From NCBI RefSeq assembly GCF_021347895.1, contig NC_067132.1, positions 6,928,338 through 6,992,337 on the forward strand: a DNA stretch of 64,000 bases. The letters are read 5' to 3'. Positions 1-12,904 of the stretch are shown in pieces. This DNA is from Acanthochromis polyacanthus (lineage: Eukaryota; Chordata; Actinopteri; Pomacentridae). The notes beneath the pieces are model-generated. The model had not been told where the DNA came from and made no database searches. It saw only the letters and a list, made by a program, of their open reading frames with translations. Position 1 is the stretch's first letter; each line of letters opens with the position of its first letter. A program made the position numbers and the translations under genes.

Positions 1-2582
1 TTAGCAAAATGTGTGATTTGGCTGATTAAAAAACACAGCATGCCTTTTCAATGAGTTTCTGAGCTTCAGACAGGTAAAAGTAGAGTGGACACGTTTGTGC
101 TTCAACCATGGCAGGAAAAAGGAAGCTACACAAAAACAAGAGTGTCCTTGTTGCTTGTAATTAATCGGCACTTGATTGCAAACTGAACTTTTCCAGCGGT
201 TGAATCGGTCAGTAGTATTTGGAACTTAACGCGAGTACTTCCAGGACTGTGTTGAATTGTTTGCCATGGTGATCTTAATGGTGAGACAGTTCTGTGATGA
301 AAGAAAGCAAACTTTTTCACTAATCTTGCTCTGTGATAGAAATTTCTGGACAGATCATTTCTATTACAAAAAGCGAAGCCATTCTGCAGTGAACACATGC
401 AACACATGCTGCACACGCTAACACACACGCTAACACACAAACACGTAGAACAGGCATGCACAAACCCACACCACATGTAAGATCACTAAAAGAAACAAAC
501 AGTTCACACTCAAACACACGAGGCATCGTGAGTGCCCATGACGTGCATCACACCTGGAAAACAACAACAAAACAACAACAACAATGTGTGGCTCCCTGCT
601 GACAGAGGACAATAAGTTCTGCCTCGCCTTGCTGTTTGGCACTCGGTGTGTCAGCATGTCTGCATTTGTCCAAATGCACACAGCGTGCCACAGTTGATCA
701 CTGGCATCACCACCCATGGCCCGTCCTGCAGCCGGCTGTCACTGCTGAGGCCCACACAGTCTGACTGTCTGACCAGAGTGTCTGGGGAACCAGAACAGGC
801 CCCAGAGCTGAGTCATCCCCGGCTAACTGTCACTTCTATTTATCTGCTTATGAGCTCATCTGTGTATTGGATTCTTCTACTGTATATTTATATGTGGACT
901 TACCTCCTTACCTACCACTTGTGTTTTTAAACCTATCTCTACAGTAAGTTAACAACATGCCAGCTTAATGAAAGAGGTACAGGTTACTGAATAGAAATAA
1001 TACTGTAGTTCTTCAGCCTTTTTTTTTTCTCTCCAAAAAGTACGGTTGCTGTTTTAATACAGAAATAATACAAAAGTCATTTATGATCTGTCTGCAGAAC
1101 ATTGAAGAGATGTCTAAGAAAGTCTATCATACATTTTGGAAAATGTTCCACCAAAAACATTTTTATCAAAACTGACCTCCAAACAGTAAAGTAGTCCTAT
1201 GCTGCAATAAAATATCCCACAAGAATAAAATTACAAATTGTACTTTCTGAAATCATATTTATTTCAGAAAAGTTCACTAATATAACCTTGCCTACAATGT
1301 CAAAAATGTTCCATTAAATTGAGTTGTATTTATGTCCTGTCATTTCACAATATATGTCTTCTCTGCACTTCACGTGGCAAATTATGGAAAGACAGGAAAA
1401 TGTTATGTCCTTTAAGGACCCATTCAAAACATTCAACAACACCTGAGACACATGACCTAGACTGAGTATGAAACCTTCTCTGAACCATGACCACTGGCTG
1501 TATGACTGGTGTTGAAAACTAACTGCACATCTTCCTGTGTTGTCCCCACATTCTTCCAGTGTGCTGGGATGCTCACAGCAGTGACCGCTACTCTGCTGAT
1601 GTTCAGGCTACCTTCTGCTCTGAGCTGAATGACACCCAGCAGATTCAGAGAGGCGGCCAGTGGAGACTGATAGCATCAGGCATTTAGGAGCAGGTGCAGC
1701 TCATGTTACATAACAGACTCACTAGATGTCCAGAGATTAAGCCAAATAATCACTATTACACAGTCTAATAATAACACAGTGGTGTTATGAACTGAAGTTT
1801 CTCATTTCTACTTTTTTTTAAGGCTGCACTAAAGACTTTTATTCCCAATAAATTCAAAGTGTTGTATGCAGGAGCTGCTTCTTTGCATTGAAAAACAGGA
1901 GGAATAATCAGTATGTAAATTATAGACACCAAATTGAGCTGTGTGGAAATGAGAGATAAAACCTGATAAACCCAGTGTGCACACGTCAGCAGCTCTTAGA
2001 AACTACTTATAAAACACACTGGAGCATTTAGCAGTACACAGATGTTAAACAGAGAGAATGTGTCCTTAAATAAATGATCTTGTTGTTTCATGCATGTTGG
2101 ATGTGTTTGCTAACCCTCTGGCAGTTTTACATGGTGACAAAATATAAATATCAGTATGCTCTGCTGCCACAAGTGGCCAAAAACCTACTGAATTAGCATT
2201 AGCTGTATATGCATTGATATGCATATACAGTATCAATATTATGTACAAACATTTGGACATCTTTATTATTCTTTATGACTCAGCTTCCAAATAAGAAGCA
2301 TTGAAGAAACAAAACAACTCAGAATCTTTCCTCTTCTTCCACTGCTGCTGCCTGTCCTCCTGTTCTTCTTGTCGTACTTTAACAACTAAACAGAAGTGAT
2401 GGCAGGACGTGACTCTAAATATGCAGTTCTAGCTCTCGCCCTTGTCCCTGCTTCAAAGAACCCGATCCTCTCTGGAGCACATTCATCCCTGTGCAGCCTT
2501 CTCTCTCATTGTAGTACACGTGGTCATGATGAACATCAGATGCATTAGCCACCCTGTACTGTCATCATCACATCCTTCTCAC
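1..2582. other. unique non-coding DNA, inferred map4 intron 2
   Basis: This lies downstream (minus-strand sense) of the map4 coding exon and begins at its GTGAG donor. I see no convincing exon. There is a short CA-rich patch near 405-460 and a CAA-rich patch near 555-585. Open frames here have no recognisable domain and look like chance. Intron status is inferred from the exon boundary only. Confidence 0.5.
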
Positions 2583-2771
2583 CTGCCCTGGTGTCATCGT
2601 TGTCCAGTAGGGGGATGTAGTCCGTCTTTCCCACCGTCTCCCCGACCTGATCGTCGAAGGTCTCCGCCTCCAGCTGAGCCACAAAGTCCCTCTCCACCAG
2701 GCTCTCCGGGCCCGGCTGGGGAACGCTGTCTGTCAGCGCATCGCTCAGACTCAGGTCTAACTCTGCCATGG
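2583..2771 (-). CDS. map4: first coding exon of microtubule-associated protein 4 (partial gene)
   Basis: MAP4 binds and stabilises microtubules in the cytoplasm. Its conserved N-terminus belongs to the acidic projection domain; the tau-type microtubule-binding repeats are at the C-terminus, outside this window. Reading the minus strand, ATG is at 2769-2767 and gives 62 codons plus one base. The peptide starts [14 protein letters not shown], then has [14 protein letters not shown] and [15 protein letters not shown], the hallmark of vertebrate MAP4 N-termini. A pyrimidine-rich CTCTGTGCAG acceptor precedes a two-base UTR remnant (2771-2770). The exon ends at 2583 with CAG followed by GTGAGA, a strong donor. 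So this is an internal exon carrying the start codon, with a non-coding exon upstream (see 55 kb). The plus-strand frame across it is an antisense shadow. A map4-like paralogue is possible. The family call is firm; the rest of the gene is not visible. Confidence 0.93.
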
Positions 2772-4876
2772 CTGCACAGAGACACAAATACAAGGGCACA
2801 GTCAACATGATGTCACCTGATGATGCTCCAACCCAAAAATAAGCTGCAGAACCATACAGGTGTGGGTCTACTGATCTGTTTTCTTCAAGGCCCACCCGGA
2901 TTATCAAGAAGACCAATGATTGTTATTAGAACTGATCGACATTTGCATTCAAAATAAAAATCTTGGAGTCAAATTGTAGAGGAGCACAACCTCTAAACAC
3001 AAGACTTAGTTAGTTGAACTACTCTCTTTTATGTTTTCCATCTGTTTAATTAAAAGACAACTTTTATCATTTATCCTTTATTGCTGATTGACTGTTACGG
3101 CATGTAAGCAATCAGGTTGGTCTGTGAATGGGACAGTGAAGACTACAGACATGAAAAGGAAACTCGTTTTTAGATGAATTTATTTATCACTAAACTGAAA
3201 ACTATTCCACATTGGATCTGATTGTCATCCAGGATAATAATAGGTCCATTCTTAATTAAATCATAATCAGATTTCCTGCTGAAGAATGGCATGAATATGT
3301 CAATAAAACGTTGTGATGAATGTGGTCTAACTTCAGTCTCTGCGATGCAGAGTTTACTAGACTTTGGCAAAGTGGAAAAGGAAAGAAACAGACAGAATGA
3401 AGCTGAAATGCAAAGATAATAAAAGAAGTGGAGAGAGGAAGGAGGTTAAAGAAATGTAAATGAAGTGGTTGTTAAAGGAAATGAGAGGAGAAAATCCCTT
3501 TACATCCATCACTCACAACAACAACAAAATACAGAAAGTCCACTACAGCCCACAATAAGGTGTCCAGCATCTGGAAATGTGACGACTATCGTTTTTTGTG
3601 TTTTTTTCTTCAAAAAATAACTCATTATTTTTGTCAAGTTACAGGTTTTGGGCCCTCAGGCGGCATCAAAGTGATTGAGACAGTGATTGAGACACAGGGT
3701 CAGGATGGAGGATACCATCCTGAGCTGGATGTCCTCCATCTACCAAGTCTCAGTCTGACCTCTGACCTCCTTTTAGGGCATCTTTTCTACACGATGCCCT
3801 ACATGTAGTACCACTGTCTATCACAAGGGGGCAGCGTTTGACCTGAGACTGTGTGCATAAACCAATGACCTGGAACAACACAGAAGCACAATCTGTACCG
3901 AAACATGAACACACAGACACACACTCAGCTCATCTGGGGTGCAGCCGACCAATGGCCACCAGCAGAATCTGCAGAGTCATGTTGTGTCATCTTCCAGCTA
4001 TAATGCCAGATTATCAGCGCTGCCAGCAGCAGTCTGCCTTTCTCTGCTGCTCAGACAAGCTCTGCTCTTATTCATCTCATCTCCATTGCTACAACTATGC
4101 CTGTATTATCTACATTTAACCTCTCTGCCTGAGTTAAACCATCACTTCCCTTCCCCTTCGTGTAAAGCGCTGATTAAACAGCAGGCTCGGGTCCTGCTAA
4201 AGGATGATACAAGAGATCCACTTTTGAGTTTGTTTCCTTTTTACCTGGTTGCTCTGATAACCACACTCATCATCAGACATTAATTAATTCTTTCTATTTA
4301 AACTGCAGCCACCAGCTCATCAGTGGATCTAACTCTATTCACTAGAAAGTGCTCGTACTGTAATAGATTTCCATTAAAAAGCCACAAACAAAAAAGTATC
4401 CTCATCCTCAAACTGAGGCTGTCAAAGCACAAATACAACTCTCTATCCCCATCTACTGGATCATCTGTTCACTTACTGCAGTAAGGGCAGGTACAGGTAC
4501 AATCATAACAGTACTTTTGGTCATACTACTGTGTCTTCAGAGTCGACCATAGTCAACATCATCCTTCTACTGACTGCATTGATTTGGGTTTGAAAGTTGA
4601 ATATGTTCTACAGAGTTAATCACTAACTGGAAACACACTGGTAAAAAATACACAATATACCACAAGCGTGTGCTCTTAATGGGACGGGACACTGACAGAA
4701 TACAACAGGGGTTCCCGACCCTCAAAAACAGTACTAGGAACTTACAAACCCCAAGAAGCAGTTAAAACATCCAAATGCAGCGTGCAGCCACATGCAGTAA
4801 TAGAGTCAGGGAGTGTTTACTGACCAGCCAATCAGTCAAACAGCTGTCCATTACAACCTTAGGGAGAAAATACTGT
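2772..4876. other. unique non-coding DNA, inferred map4 intron 1 (3' end)
   Basis: No gene or named transposon is seen. A frame at 3560-3808 is open for 82 codons but has no known motif. The segment around 3705-3740 is a small imperfect inverted repeat (GGATACCATCC / GGATGTCCTCC). Intron status is inferred. Confidence 0.45.
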
Positions 4877-6783
4877 GGCCACGTTTACATGAGACCTTTA
4901 ATTCCTCTTTAATTCAGAATTAAAGTTAATTCCGCTTTAAAATCTCCTTGTAAACACTTAATTCCGAATTAAAAAGTTAATTCCGAATAAACTAATTCCT
5001 GTGTACGTTCTATTCATGTATACAGTTAATTCCACTTTAGTTAATTCCGGTCATTCTGTGCATGCTTGGCTCCTCACGTAGCAATGATGTAGCGACGTGC
5101 ACGTTCTGTGCCAGAAGTAGTATGCCATTGTCGAGTTGATGTTTCAAAACGACAATTAAAAGCAAAGCGAAAAGCGTGCTTATTAGTTGTTCCCCCATGT
5201 TGTTGGTGAAAAGAAATGCCTCGGCAAATGGAGTTTGTTTTCTTCCGGTAAACAGGGATACGTCATGTCCACTCCCTGTTCAATCAGAATCCTTTCCAAC
5301 GCCCAAGCGTTAAAGCGGAAGGTCCAGGCAATTTCCGCCCGAAATTTCTACTGAGATTTACAGAAAGTAAATTGAATGCTGTTCTTGAACTGTTTGGAGT
5401 ACATGCATGGTTGGGGTCTCATTTGAAAGCTGACAACCTGAATTTTCACCCAGTGCAGTCAGAATTACTCTAGGTGCTACTGGCACAGAGTATTTCATGT
5501 TGGCACACACTGAATTAGGATGAATTTTTTTCTCGCCTACATTTTTTCCCTAATTAAACACCTGAAAATCAGTGTGGCAGCACTGTAAGAGCTTGAAAAC
5601 ACAATATTGCAAAAGCCTGGGGTCTTACATAGTTCAGGTCAAAATTTCAGAGCAATACTACAAGAAATGAGTGTTTCACACATGTATTTGTACTGATATG
5701 CTCCGCCCCTGTCAATGTTGGATACAATCTTTATACACTGTGCACACTCTTTACAGAATGGTATAAATTCATTTTCACTTCATTTTCACATTATTTTCAT
5801 TCCAAAAACTCATAAAGAACTCAAAAAATCACTTCAGATAGGCTTCAGTGTCGATCACACACACAGATTGAGAGGAATACAGAGAAACAGCAGGTGGAGC
5901 CCGGAGCTCACGAATGAAATATCATATAAAGCCGCTGGCAGAGGCGGGATTTATATTCAAGCCATTCAGCAAGCTCATTGGCTACCAGGCCTGTCAATCT
6001 AACGTTTCCTCCGGCGTGATTTGCTGAGAAACAAGTCAATCAAGTGATGTAATCGATATCTGTCAGACTCGGCCATGGTTGGCTATATCGCCGAAGTAGG
6101 CGGAAACGAGTCACCTGATTGGTTGAAGTCCGGTTTGAAGCGGTAGAGAAGCGTTCAGTATCCATTTTGAATCGCGAACAAAGGAAATAGGACCGTGTAT
6201 GATAAAGTTATAATAGAAAGATGCAGTGAATATGAAACGCACAGCGCCACCACGCGCCGCGTGCACGCGCACGGAGCCGATCGTTTTCTGGATTTTTTAC
6301 CTATTTCGAGACATGTTTTGGCCAAAGTATTATACTGGATTGTTTCCTCTGGATGGCTAAGCTTGGGTTCTGGCCGGTTTTTGTGGATTATCTTCTTTTA
6401 TGACCAGAAACGAGCGTCCAAACTGCGTCGACAGGTGAGCTGTGCACGTTTACATGACTTGTTGTTTGTTGGATAAATGTGTTTATATTACCCGCTGTGG
6501 TAATCACATCTGAAAGTGGTTTATACCGGCGGATTCATGAGAATCTCAGCTTTCTATGTGTGTATAGTGTTTGTATAATCGTGTTTGCAGTGTCCTTCTA
6601 TTTTAAAAAAAGCGTATACCGATAAAAAAACGGCCCGCCCGCGGGCCGGCGTACTTTAACGGGTTAAAGGAAGGGGAATAAACGTGTGGTCGTTGTAAAC
6701 CTTAATTCGGAATTAATAGTTCAATGTAAACTCGAAGCACAAAACTGTAATTCTGAATGAAAAAACTTCATGTAAACGTGGCC
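4877..6783. mobile_element. non-autonomous DNA transposon with GGCCACGTTTACATGA inverted ends
   Basis: The left end starts GGCCACGTTTACATGA. The right end, reverse-complemented, gives the same bases before diverging. Subterminal DNA is full of TTAATTCCGAATTAA-type short palindromes, on the left at 4910-5050 and on the right at 6700-6765. No transposase is encoded, so it was mobilised in trans. A convincing target duplication is not visible. A second, left-end-only copy lies at 41667-41945. The middle holds another repeat (5314-6663). The superfamily is not assignable from the sequence alone. Confidence 0.75.
5314..6663. mobile_element. nested repeat flanked by TTAA, possibly piggyBac-type non-autonomous
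   Basis: TTAA occurs directly before (5310-5313) and after (6664-6667) this block, inside the TIR element described at 4877. The right end, reverse-complemented, begins CCCGTTAAAG, plausible for a piggyBac-like end; the left end does not match it. A GC palindrome, CGGCCCGCCCGCGGGCCG, sits at about 6631-6648. The interior from about 6160 to 6600 recurs at 37855-38377, with a long near-identical stretch starting TGTGTTTATATTACCCGC. No coding potential is credible. The nesting is seen; the superfamily is inference. Confidence 0.55.
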
Positions 6784-8517
6784 GGTAGGACTCCACCAAG
6801 AACTGCATTAGAAGAGGCAAAGGATGGAGCTCACAGTGGTCTAATGATTATTGCCTAAACTGTATCTCTGTCCAAATACAGGAGTAATAACAGCATCCAT
6901 AATATCATTTTACAGGAATGTAATACAGGCTGGGAGAAGAAGACATCGGTCCAGGTAATCTGAAAGGATAAACTGTAATATTGTCTGAACATACAGATTC
7001 TGTGTATAACCATCAGACCACAGTCTCCCTCAGATCCTCTACATTTAGCTGTTTCTGTACTTATTGATGACTTATTGATCTCTGAAACCCCTCGCCCATC
7101 TGCAGCACATTTCTAGGGTGGAGATTCTGTTGGCTGGCAATTCACACATTGAAAAGTGTGTTTGTAGCTCATTTAACTTTACCAGTTTTAATTTCTGAAC
7201 GCAGCACATTACACACCTTGTCATTACTTGAACTGGTTTTACTGAACAGCGTATACCAGCAGAGGAAAAACTACAGAATTCCTTCTCCTGACAGACTGTG
7301 TTGTGGCATGCACTTAACAAAATTATCTTTTCTTGCTGAAGTCAGTTGCAACAAAGTCTATGGCTATGTTCAAAATGACTCCCTGACTACTATAGTGTGG
7401 TACATTTACTGTCCACCATTTGACCTGAGTGTGTGCCTTTATTCACTATATACTGCCCCCCAAAATCAACAATTACATCTAATAATCTCACAATATAACT
7501 GCAGCATTTTAAATACATCAAAATGACCAAATAATGATCCCTTGTGTCACGTTACATGACATGGCAGTAATGAATGAGTGAACAAGTTAGCATCATCTGA
7601 CTTCATTAAATATGAAATAAATTACAACTGTCAACCCATGTAGATATTTATATACTTGAAAAATTGAATTTTGTGGGTCTGAGATTTGAGCTGCTCCATC
7701 AAATATGGCCCGGATGTGTTAATAAAGAAGAGTGTAGAAAACAAGGTTAGTGTGTTCATTGTCTTATTGTACATATCGTGGATGTGTGGCATCATTGTTC
7801 CGCTAATCATCTATTCTAGTTCACAATCATTCATTCCCAAACATTCAGTCTGTCAGCTAAACTTACAACCAGAACACATAGTGAACAATAGGCAGCTTCT
7901 GAATGAGAAATATAAACAAACTTTACGTAGGCGTTCTCACTACATGCCTGACTAGCAGTGTATCAGCAGCAGTAAATCAGAGACCAGGGTGTGTCACAGG
8001 AAGACTGCTGCCTCCACCACAAAGCCATGCTGGTCAGAAACACTGTCCCAGTTTCCATATTTAACCCCACATCATTTAGAATATACGACGTCATATGAGC
8101 CAGCTGCACAGTTAGCAGGGAGATCTGTACTACCGGGCCTACAGTGTGATCAGATTCAACCTGTGCAGCTATCTGAGTCCTGTTTTAGTCTGTGTTTGTT
8201 GTCTGAGTCGTCTTCAACTGCTTCTATTTCTACAGCAGTCCCCACATAACCACAGCAGCAGAACCTTTTCATTAGCATGGGTTTGGATCCCGGGATGAAA
8301 ATACAGCCAGAAAACACGCGTTTTTTGATCCCAGTGAGGTGCTGTAGTTGAAACTGAGCTCCTGCTGCTTACAGCTTTGGTGTGGCCACTCGGAAATAAT
8401 CTGGACTCAACAAAGGAAGGGAAAGGGCAGTTTCTATTGTGTCGTCTGCTGACAAATATTTGAGTGTGTGTGTTGGATTAGTCATGAGCATTTCAGTGTG
8501 TCTGTGTGTCTGTGTCT

Positions 8518-8520
<3 letters not shown>
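6784..8520. other. unique non-coding DNA
   Basis: No exon or transposon is recognised. The frames at 7149-7526 and 7686-7955 are AT-rich and have no domain signatures. Confidence 0.4.

Positions 8521-8604
<84 letters not shown>
8521..8604. repeat. (TG)42 microsatellite
   Basis: An uninterrupted TG dinucleotide run of 84 bases, flanked by degenerate TG/TCTG. It produces meaningless Cys-Val open frames. Confidence 0.98.
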
Positions 8605-8606
<2 letters not shown>

Positions 8607-10550
8607 CGCAGGGTGGTGGCTGTGCGTCCCCCGCTGCCAAAAACCAGAGGTGAAGGTTAAGCCTCTTCTTAATCTACTTCCACAACACTATTGTATGTAA
8701 ACAGAAATGCACTATGACAGGCATGGAGATGATAAGAAGAAAACCAACAGATAACAGTATGTAGAAAAAAAAAAAACTGGGCAGAACTAAACTTTCTAAC
8801 TGCAATTTCTCCCAGCTGTATTATTCTAAAAAAAACCTTCCTATTTATATTACACAGACCCATATTTATGATGTTGCCAAACTTTACTAAACATATATCA
8901 GGTATATCTACATTGCATGAACAATTAAAACATTGCAGTAGCTTGTGATTTTTTTCCCCAGAACAGCTCATATAGTGGTTGTCATGGCGATGGGTGACAT
9001 AACACATACTTAAATTTTAATCCAAAAAAATCTCTCTGCGTTTCTCTCCTCCTGCTCCTTGACTATATGACCACACAGTGTAATGTCCTGCTGGATTAAT
9101 CCCCTGGCAGGCTGTGGTCAGGATCTTAAAGACCCTGGAGGAGGGTTAGAAGGTTTAGGAGGGTTAGGAGCGTTGGCTTGAAGCTGCTCCTTATGCTCCT
9201 GCTGCTCCTTTATTATACGACTGCAGGCTGTGGTCTGTATCTTAAAGGACGCTAGGAGGGTCAGCCTGACACTGCTCCTCCTGCTGCCACATTTGGCTCC
9301 TTGGAAGAAAAACTCTGCATAGGCCAGATTTCATTCCAACGTCCTTGGTTAATCATTGAGTATCAGTCTGGATTGTATTGGCTAGATGATAAGCTGTTGA
9401 CTCTTTGTAAACCATTAATCCTTACTCACTTCTGTTCAGATCCATAAATCTAAAAGGAAACATTCCACAGCTTGATTTTAATCATTCTGGTCGCTACACG
9501 CGGCTACATGTTCTTCTACTTTGCAGCTTCAGGTTTGAAACCGGATATTTTCCAGCTGCCGCCGAGCAAGGCAGCGCAGCTAGAATTGCTCTGAGTGACT
9601 ATAATTATCTAGGAGAGAGATGTGAAAAGACAAATGCCTCTTCCCTGGTGTAACAGGACTAAAGAAGTTAGAGAAACGTTATAGGTTAAGCCTGAGTGTG
9701 GAGTCACTTCCCTGAAGAGCTGAGCTGGTTGATTTAGACAAACTAGACTACACAAAAGAAAATCTGCATTTTCAGTCTCACTAACTGCCTGCCCCCAGCT
9801 ACACTAACTATACTACTGGAAGAGTTTGGACAGCTGTCCAAGGACCGTGTGGCTGTTAAACTACTGCAGGGCAGTTAAATGTCCCTGCATTACCACTGTG
9901 CAGACCTGTGATTATGGGCATGTCACATGGACTGAAGGCTGACAGGAACGCTGACTTCACTGGAGTCTGGTAAAAAACATTAAGTCACACACTGGACACT
10001 GGATGAGATCCATCTGGCATAAAGTTTATGATCTACAGTAGAGGAATAAACAGCATAGAATAGAAGATTATACTGAGATCTATATACACCTGCAAATAAA
10101 GTAAAAAATGTAGAAAATATGTATAATCACTGTCAAACGATTAGCTGTGTATACAGTAACCTGTATACAGTAAGATAGTAAACTGAATATCATTGGGTTT
10201 CGGTCAGAAGACGACACTTTGAAGACTTCACATTGCACTACACTCAGCATCTGATGGACATCTCAGATACAGCATGATCTATTCAATATCAAAATCACAT
10301 AAAAAGGAGGAAAAATCCAAAATGCCAAGAATGACGACTCATCCACATATTGTACATTATGGTATGTCAGGTATGGTATGAAGAAAGCCAGGATAAAAGC
10401 CAGGATAAAAATAATACCTAAAGAGTAAAAAAACTTAATCACCCATGAAGAAGGACTGGTGTTCAGAACAATCACTGATCTGCCTCCAGCTGCACATTCA
10501 TCATCAAATAACAATCATGATTTCACCTTCCTACAATTAAATGAACATGT
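8605..10550. other. unique non-coding DNA with a small local duplication
   Basis: Mostly featureless. At 9107-9130 and 9224-9247 the string CAGGCTGTGGTC followed by ATCTTAAAG occurs twice, 117 bases apart, each followed by AGGAGGGT and a GCTCCTnnTGCTCCTGCTG tract. This is an old imperfect tandem duplication of about 117 bases. Confidence 0.5.
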
Positions 10551-11066
10551 GTTACGGCCACCAGTGTTGGTGTGCCGTCTCGTTTTGAGGAGGCGTTTTA
10601 TTGGGCCTTTGTTTGGGAGTAATTTGTGTGTGGGTTCAGCTGGGACTTTTTGCAGAGCCTTTGGAACCCCAGCTGCCAGCCGTTTCAGCTGACGACAGAG
10701 CTGATGACGACCTGCACTTCAGTCTGGTTCTCCCCGCCCTCCGGCTGTCCTGATTGGGTCACCCTCCAGCTCCTCCTCCTCCGACCAACCAGAGGCAGCC
10801 AGGCACCACACCTGCTAACTATAAAGTCCCACCATGCCATTAGTCTTGGTGGCTGGTACTTTGACCAGTCCACCCTGGTGCCTCTTTGCACTGTGGCTCT
10901 GTATTGTGGTTCTGTGTGGTCTTTCGGTCTGGAAGCACTTGTGGTGGGTGCTACAGACAACTTCGACCTTCTGTTGGCTTTAGTTTAGTGTGGAGCCCTA
11001 TGTGTCAGTGGAGATTGAGGCTCTAATTCGTAGTCTGCCAACTGTGTAGAAGCCACTTCGTATTTT
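10551..11066 (+). mobile_element. possible solo LTR or transposon-derived promoter segment (tentative)
   Basis: A GC-richer block starts TGTTACGGCC, contains a TATA-like CTATAAAG at about 10819, and is followed by a decayed BED-finger transposase fragment. A TGTTA start and an internal TATA box fit an LTR. However, I could not find a matching CA end, a target duplication or a second copy. The frames at 10626-10988 (plus) and 10685-10960 (minus) have no recognised domain. Confidence 0.25.
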
Positions 11067-11074
11067 GAGCATTT

Positions 11075-11400
11075 GTGAACTGTGCATTCTGTGCAAAAAC
11101 ACAGGAGTCCAGATGGAAATACAACAGAGAAGGTGAAGAGATGGTCCTTCACAACAACTCATCATCTGTTGTTTGGAAGGAATTTAGATCTGATGTTCAG
11201 CCAAAACAAATCAAATGCAAAAAGAGGATGAGACACATGTCTGTGTCACCGAGCAACGCAACTAACCTGTTTAACCACCTGAAAACCTCACAAACTCCAG
11301 GATGATGATTGAACCATAAGATGAATAATATTACCAGAGTTACCTCCCTGAGGCACCTCAGATACCTCCACCAGCGATGCTACAGTTTAACACCACATTA
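11075..11400 (+). pseudogene. hAT transposase BED zinc-finger fragment
   Basis: The frame at 11075-11305 contains SSVVWKEF, then PKQIKCKKRMRHMSV, then SNATNLFNHLK. This follows the BED finger pattern of ZBED-like hAT transposases: an aromatic W..F start, Cys pair, then SNATNLxxHL. The finger is broken because the second Cys of C-x2-C is Arg (CKKR). The frame stops at 11303-11305, and further hAT-like residues follow out of frame around 11370-11415. It is a relic with no host function evident. Family recognition is good; transposon limits are not visible. Confidence 0.7.
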
Positions 11401-12489
11401 GACAACAGGAAAGGGATGGCAGGTTTCTTCAACTAAGTTTTTGTGCAATTCTATTCAGATGTAGTTTCTTGGAGATCCACTGTAAATATAGGGGCATTTC
11501 TATTTTGATGCTGATTTGCACATTAGCAGAAGTGTAGCACAATTTGGAAGTGAAAGCAGAACTATGTTAATTTAAATGTGAAAGTGCAATAAAAATATTC
11601 AGCCCCTAAAAGGACAATGTGTTAATCATTCAGTCTGGATTTTAAGCTAGAGCTCATGAATGTATTTGAAGATATGTTTAAAGCAGACAGTAGCTCGGTG
11701 TCCTAGTGTTACCCTGAAGAGATCTGTGATGAATCCTTTTGAAAAGACAGTAGACAAATTACATTTTCTTTACTTCTTCCCCAGCTTAGAGCCAAAGATC
11801 AGAACAAAGAAAAGTCTAAATATGCAACAGAAGGAGAATATGTTGATGCTTCAAACTCTGAAGAACTTCCTTGCGATTTTACCACAAGTGAAGTCATTTT
11901 GTACCATATTCAGTCTTCAGTATCACTCCCACTGTGGGATAATTAATAAAATCGTAAAAGCCCCCATACAGACAAACGTGTGTGATGTGTAATTAATATG
12001 TAGAAGAGCAGAAAACAGAGTGCACCGTGGCTTGGGCCTACAGATCTCTTCTGATGATATCACTCTCGAGGAGAGGTGGGACACTTCCTCTAAATTCTCA
12101 GCTTACTATGTGAGTGGGTGTGTATTGCGTGTGTGTGTGTGTGTGTCTTGGCGTGTGTGTATGTCTTAGTGTGTGAAAAGGAGCAGCTTGAATGAGTTTA
12201 TGGCTCTGTGGGTGCTGCTACCGGTTCCTTCTCCTCTTACCACCATGAGCCACAGTAGTGCATCTGAAGAAGAGGTCTGCAGCAACATAATATCTCTGAA
12301 TAATTGGCACAGAAAGTTCTGATCATGAATCATCAGCATAATATTTACCAACAACTGCATAATCTGGATTAATGTTCAACATTATGTAACAGATTAGTGT
12401 CCAGTGATGAGTCTACAGAACTGACTCCAGATCAGTCACTGTATTTATTTTGAAGAGGAGGTTGGTGTGTTGTACGTATTTACAGAATC

Positions 12490-12493
<4 letters not shown>
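11401..12493. other. unique non-coding DNA
   Basis: No gene is seen. A short TG tract lies at 12129-12148. The frame at 11660-11992 is Lys/Leu-rich with no recognised motif. Confidence 0.4.

Positions 12494-12529
<36 letters not shown>
12494..12529. repeat. (TG)18 microsatellite
   Basis: A perfect TG run, followed by the alternating purine-pyrimidine GCGCACGCGTGTGTG, a Z-DNA-prone composition. Confidence 0.97.
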
Positions 12530-12532
<3 letters not shown>

Positions 12533-12667
12533 ACGCGTGTGTGTTTGAGGCCACTTCCCCTTTTTCGTTTTTGTGCAGCCACACTTCTGTTTGTGTTTTG
12601 TCTAATGTACAGAGACAGCTGACAAGGGATTTTTAGCCTTCACTCAGTTTCTCCCTCTCCTACATAA

Positions 12668-12671
<4 letters not shown>

Positions 12672-12741
<70 letters not shown>

Positions 12742-12742
12742 C
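12672..12742. repeat. (AC)35 microsatellite
   Basis: A near-perfect AC run of about 71 bases. It is the reverse complement of the TG run 140 bases upstream, so the two could pair. Confidence 0.98.
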
Positions 12743-12904
12743 TAACACCCAATTTGCAAATGCTATTTATAACATCAATTTCTACTTACTTCACAGGGCT
12801 ACATATAGAGACAAACAATCACACTCGTATTCACACCTACAGACAATTAAGAATCACCAATTAACCTCAGAATCAGCTGCTAGGAGCTGTGGTCTGAAGG
12901 TCAC

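Noticed and set aside
2442..2810. 122-codon plus-strand frame
   Set aside because: Antisense to the map4 coding exon; Pro/Ser-rich content comes from the complement of acidic codons.
3560..3808. 82-codon frame with TGFGPSGGIKVIETVIETQG
   Set aside because: No known motif, no good splice signals, and repetition of ATTGAGACAGTG in the DNA explains the regular look.
8468..8700. Cys-Val repeat open frames
   Set aside because: Pure translation of the (TG)n microsatellite.
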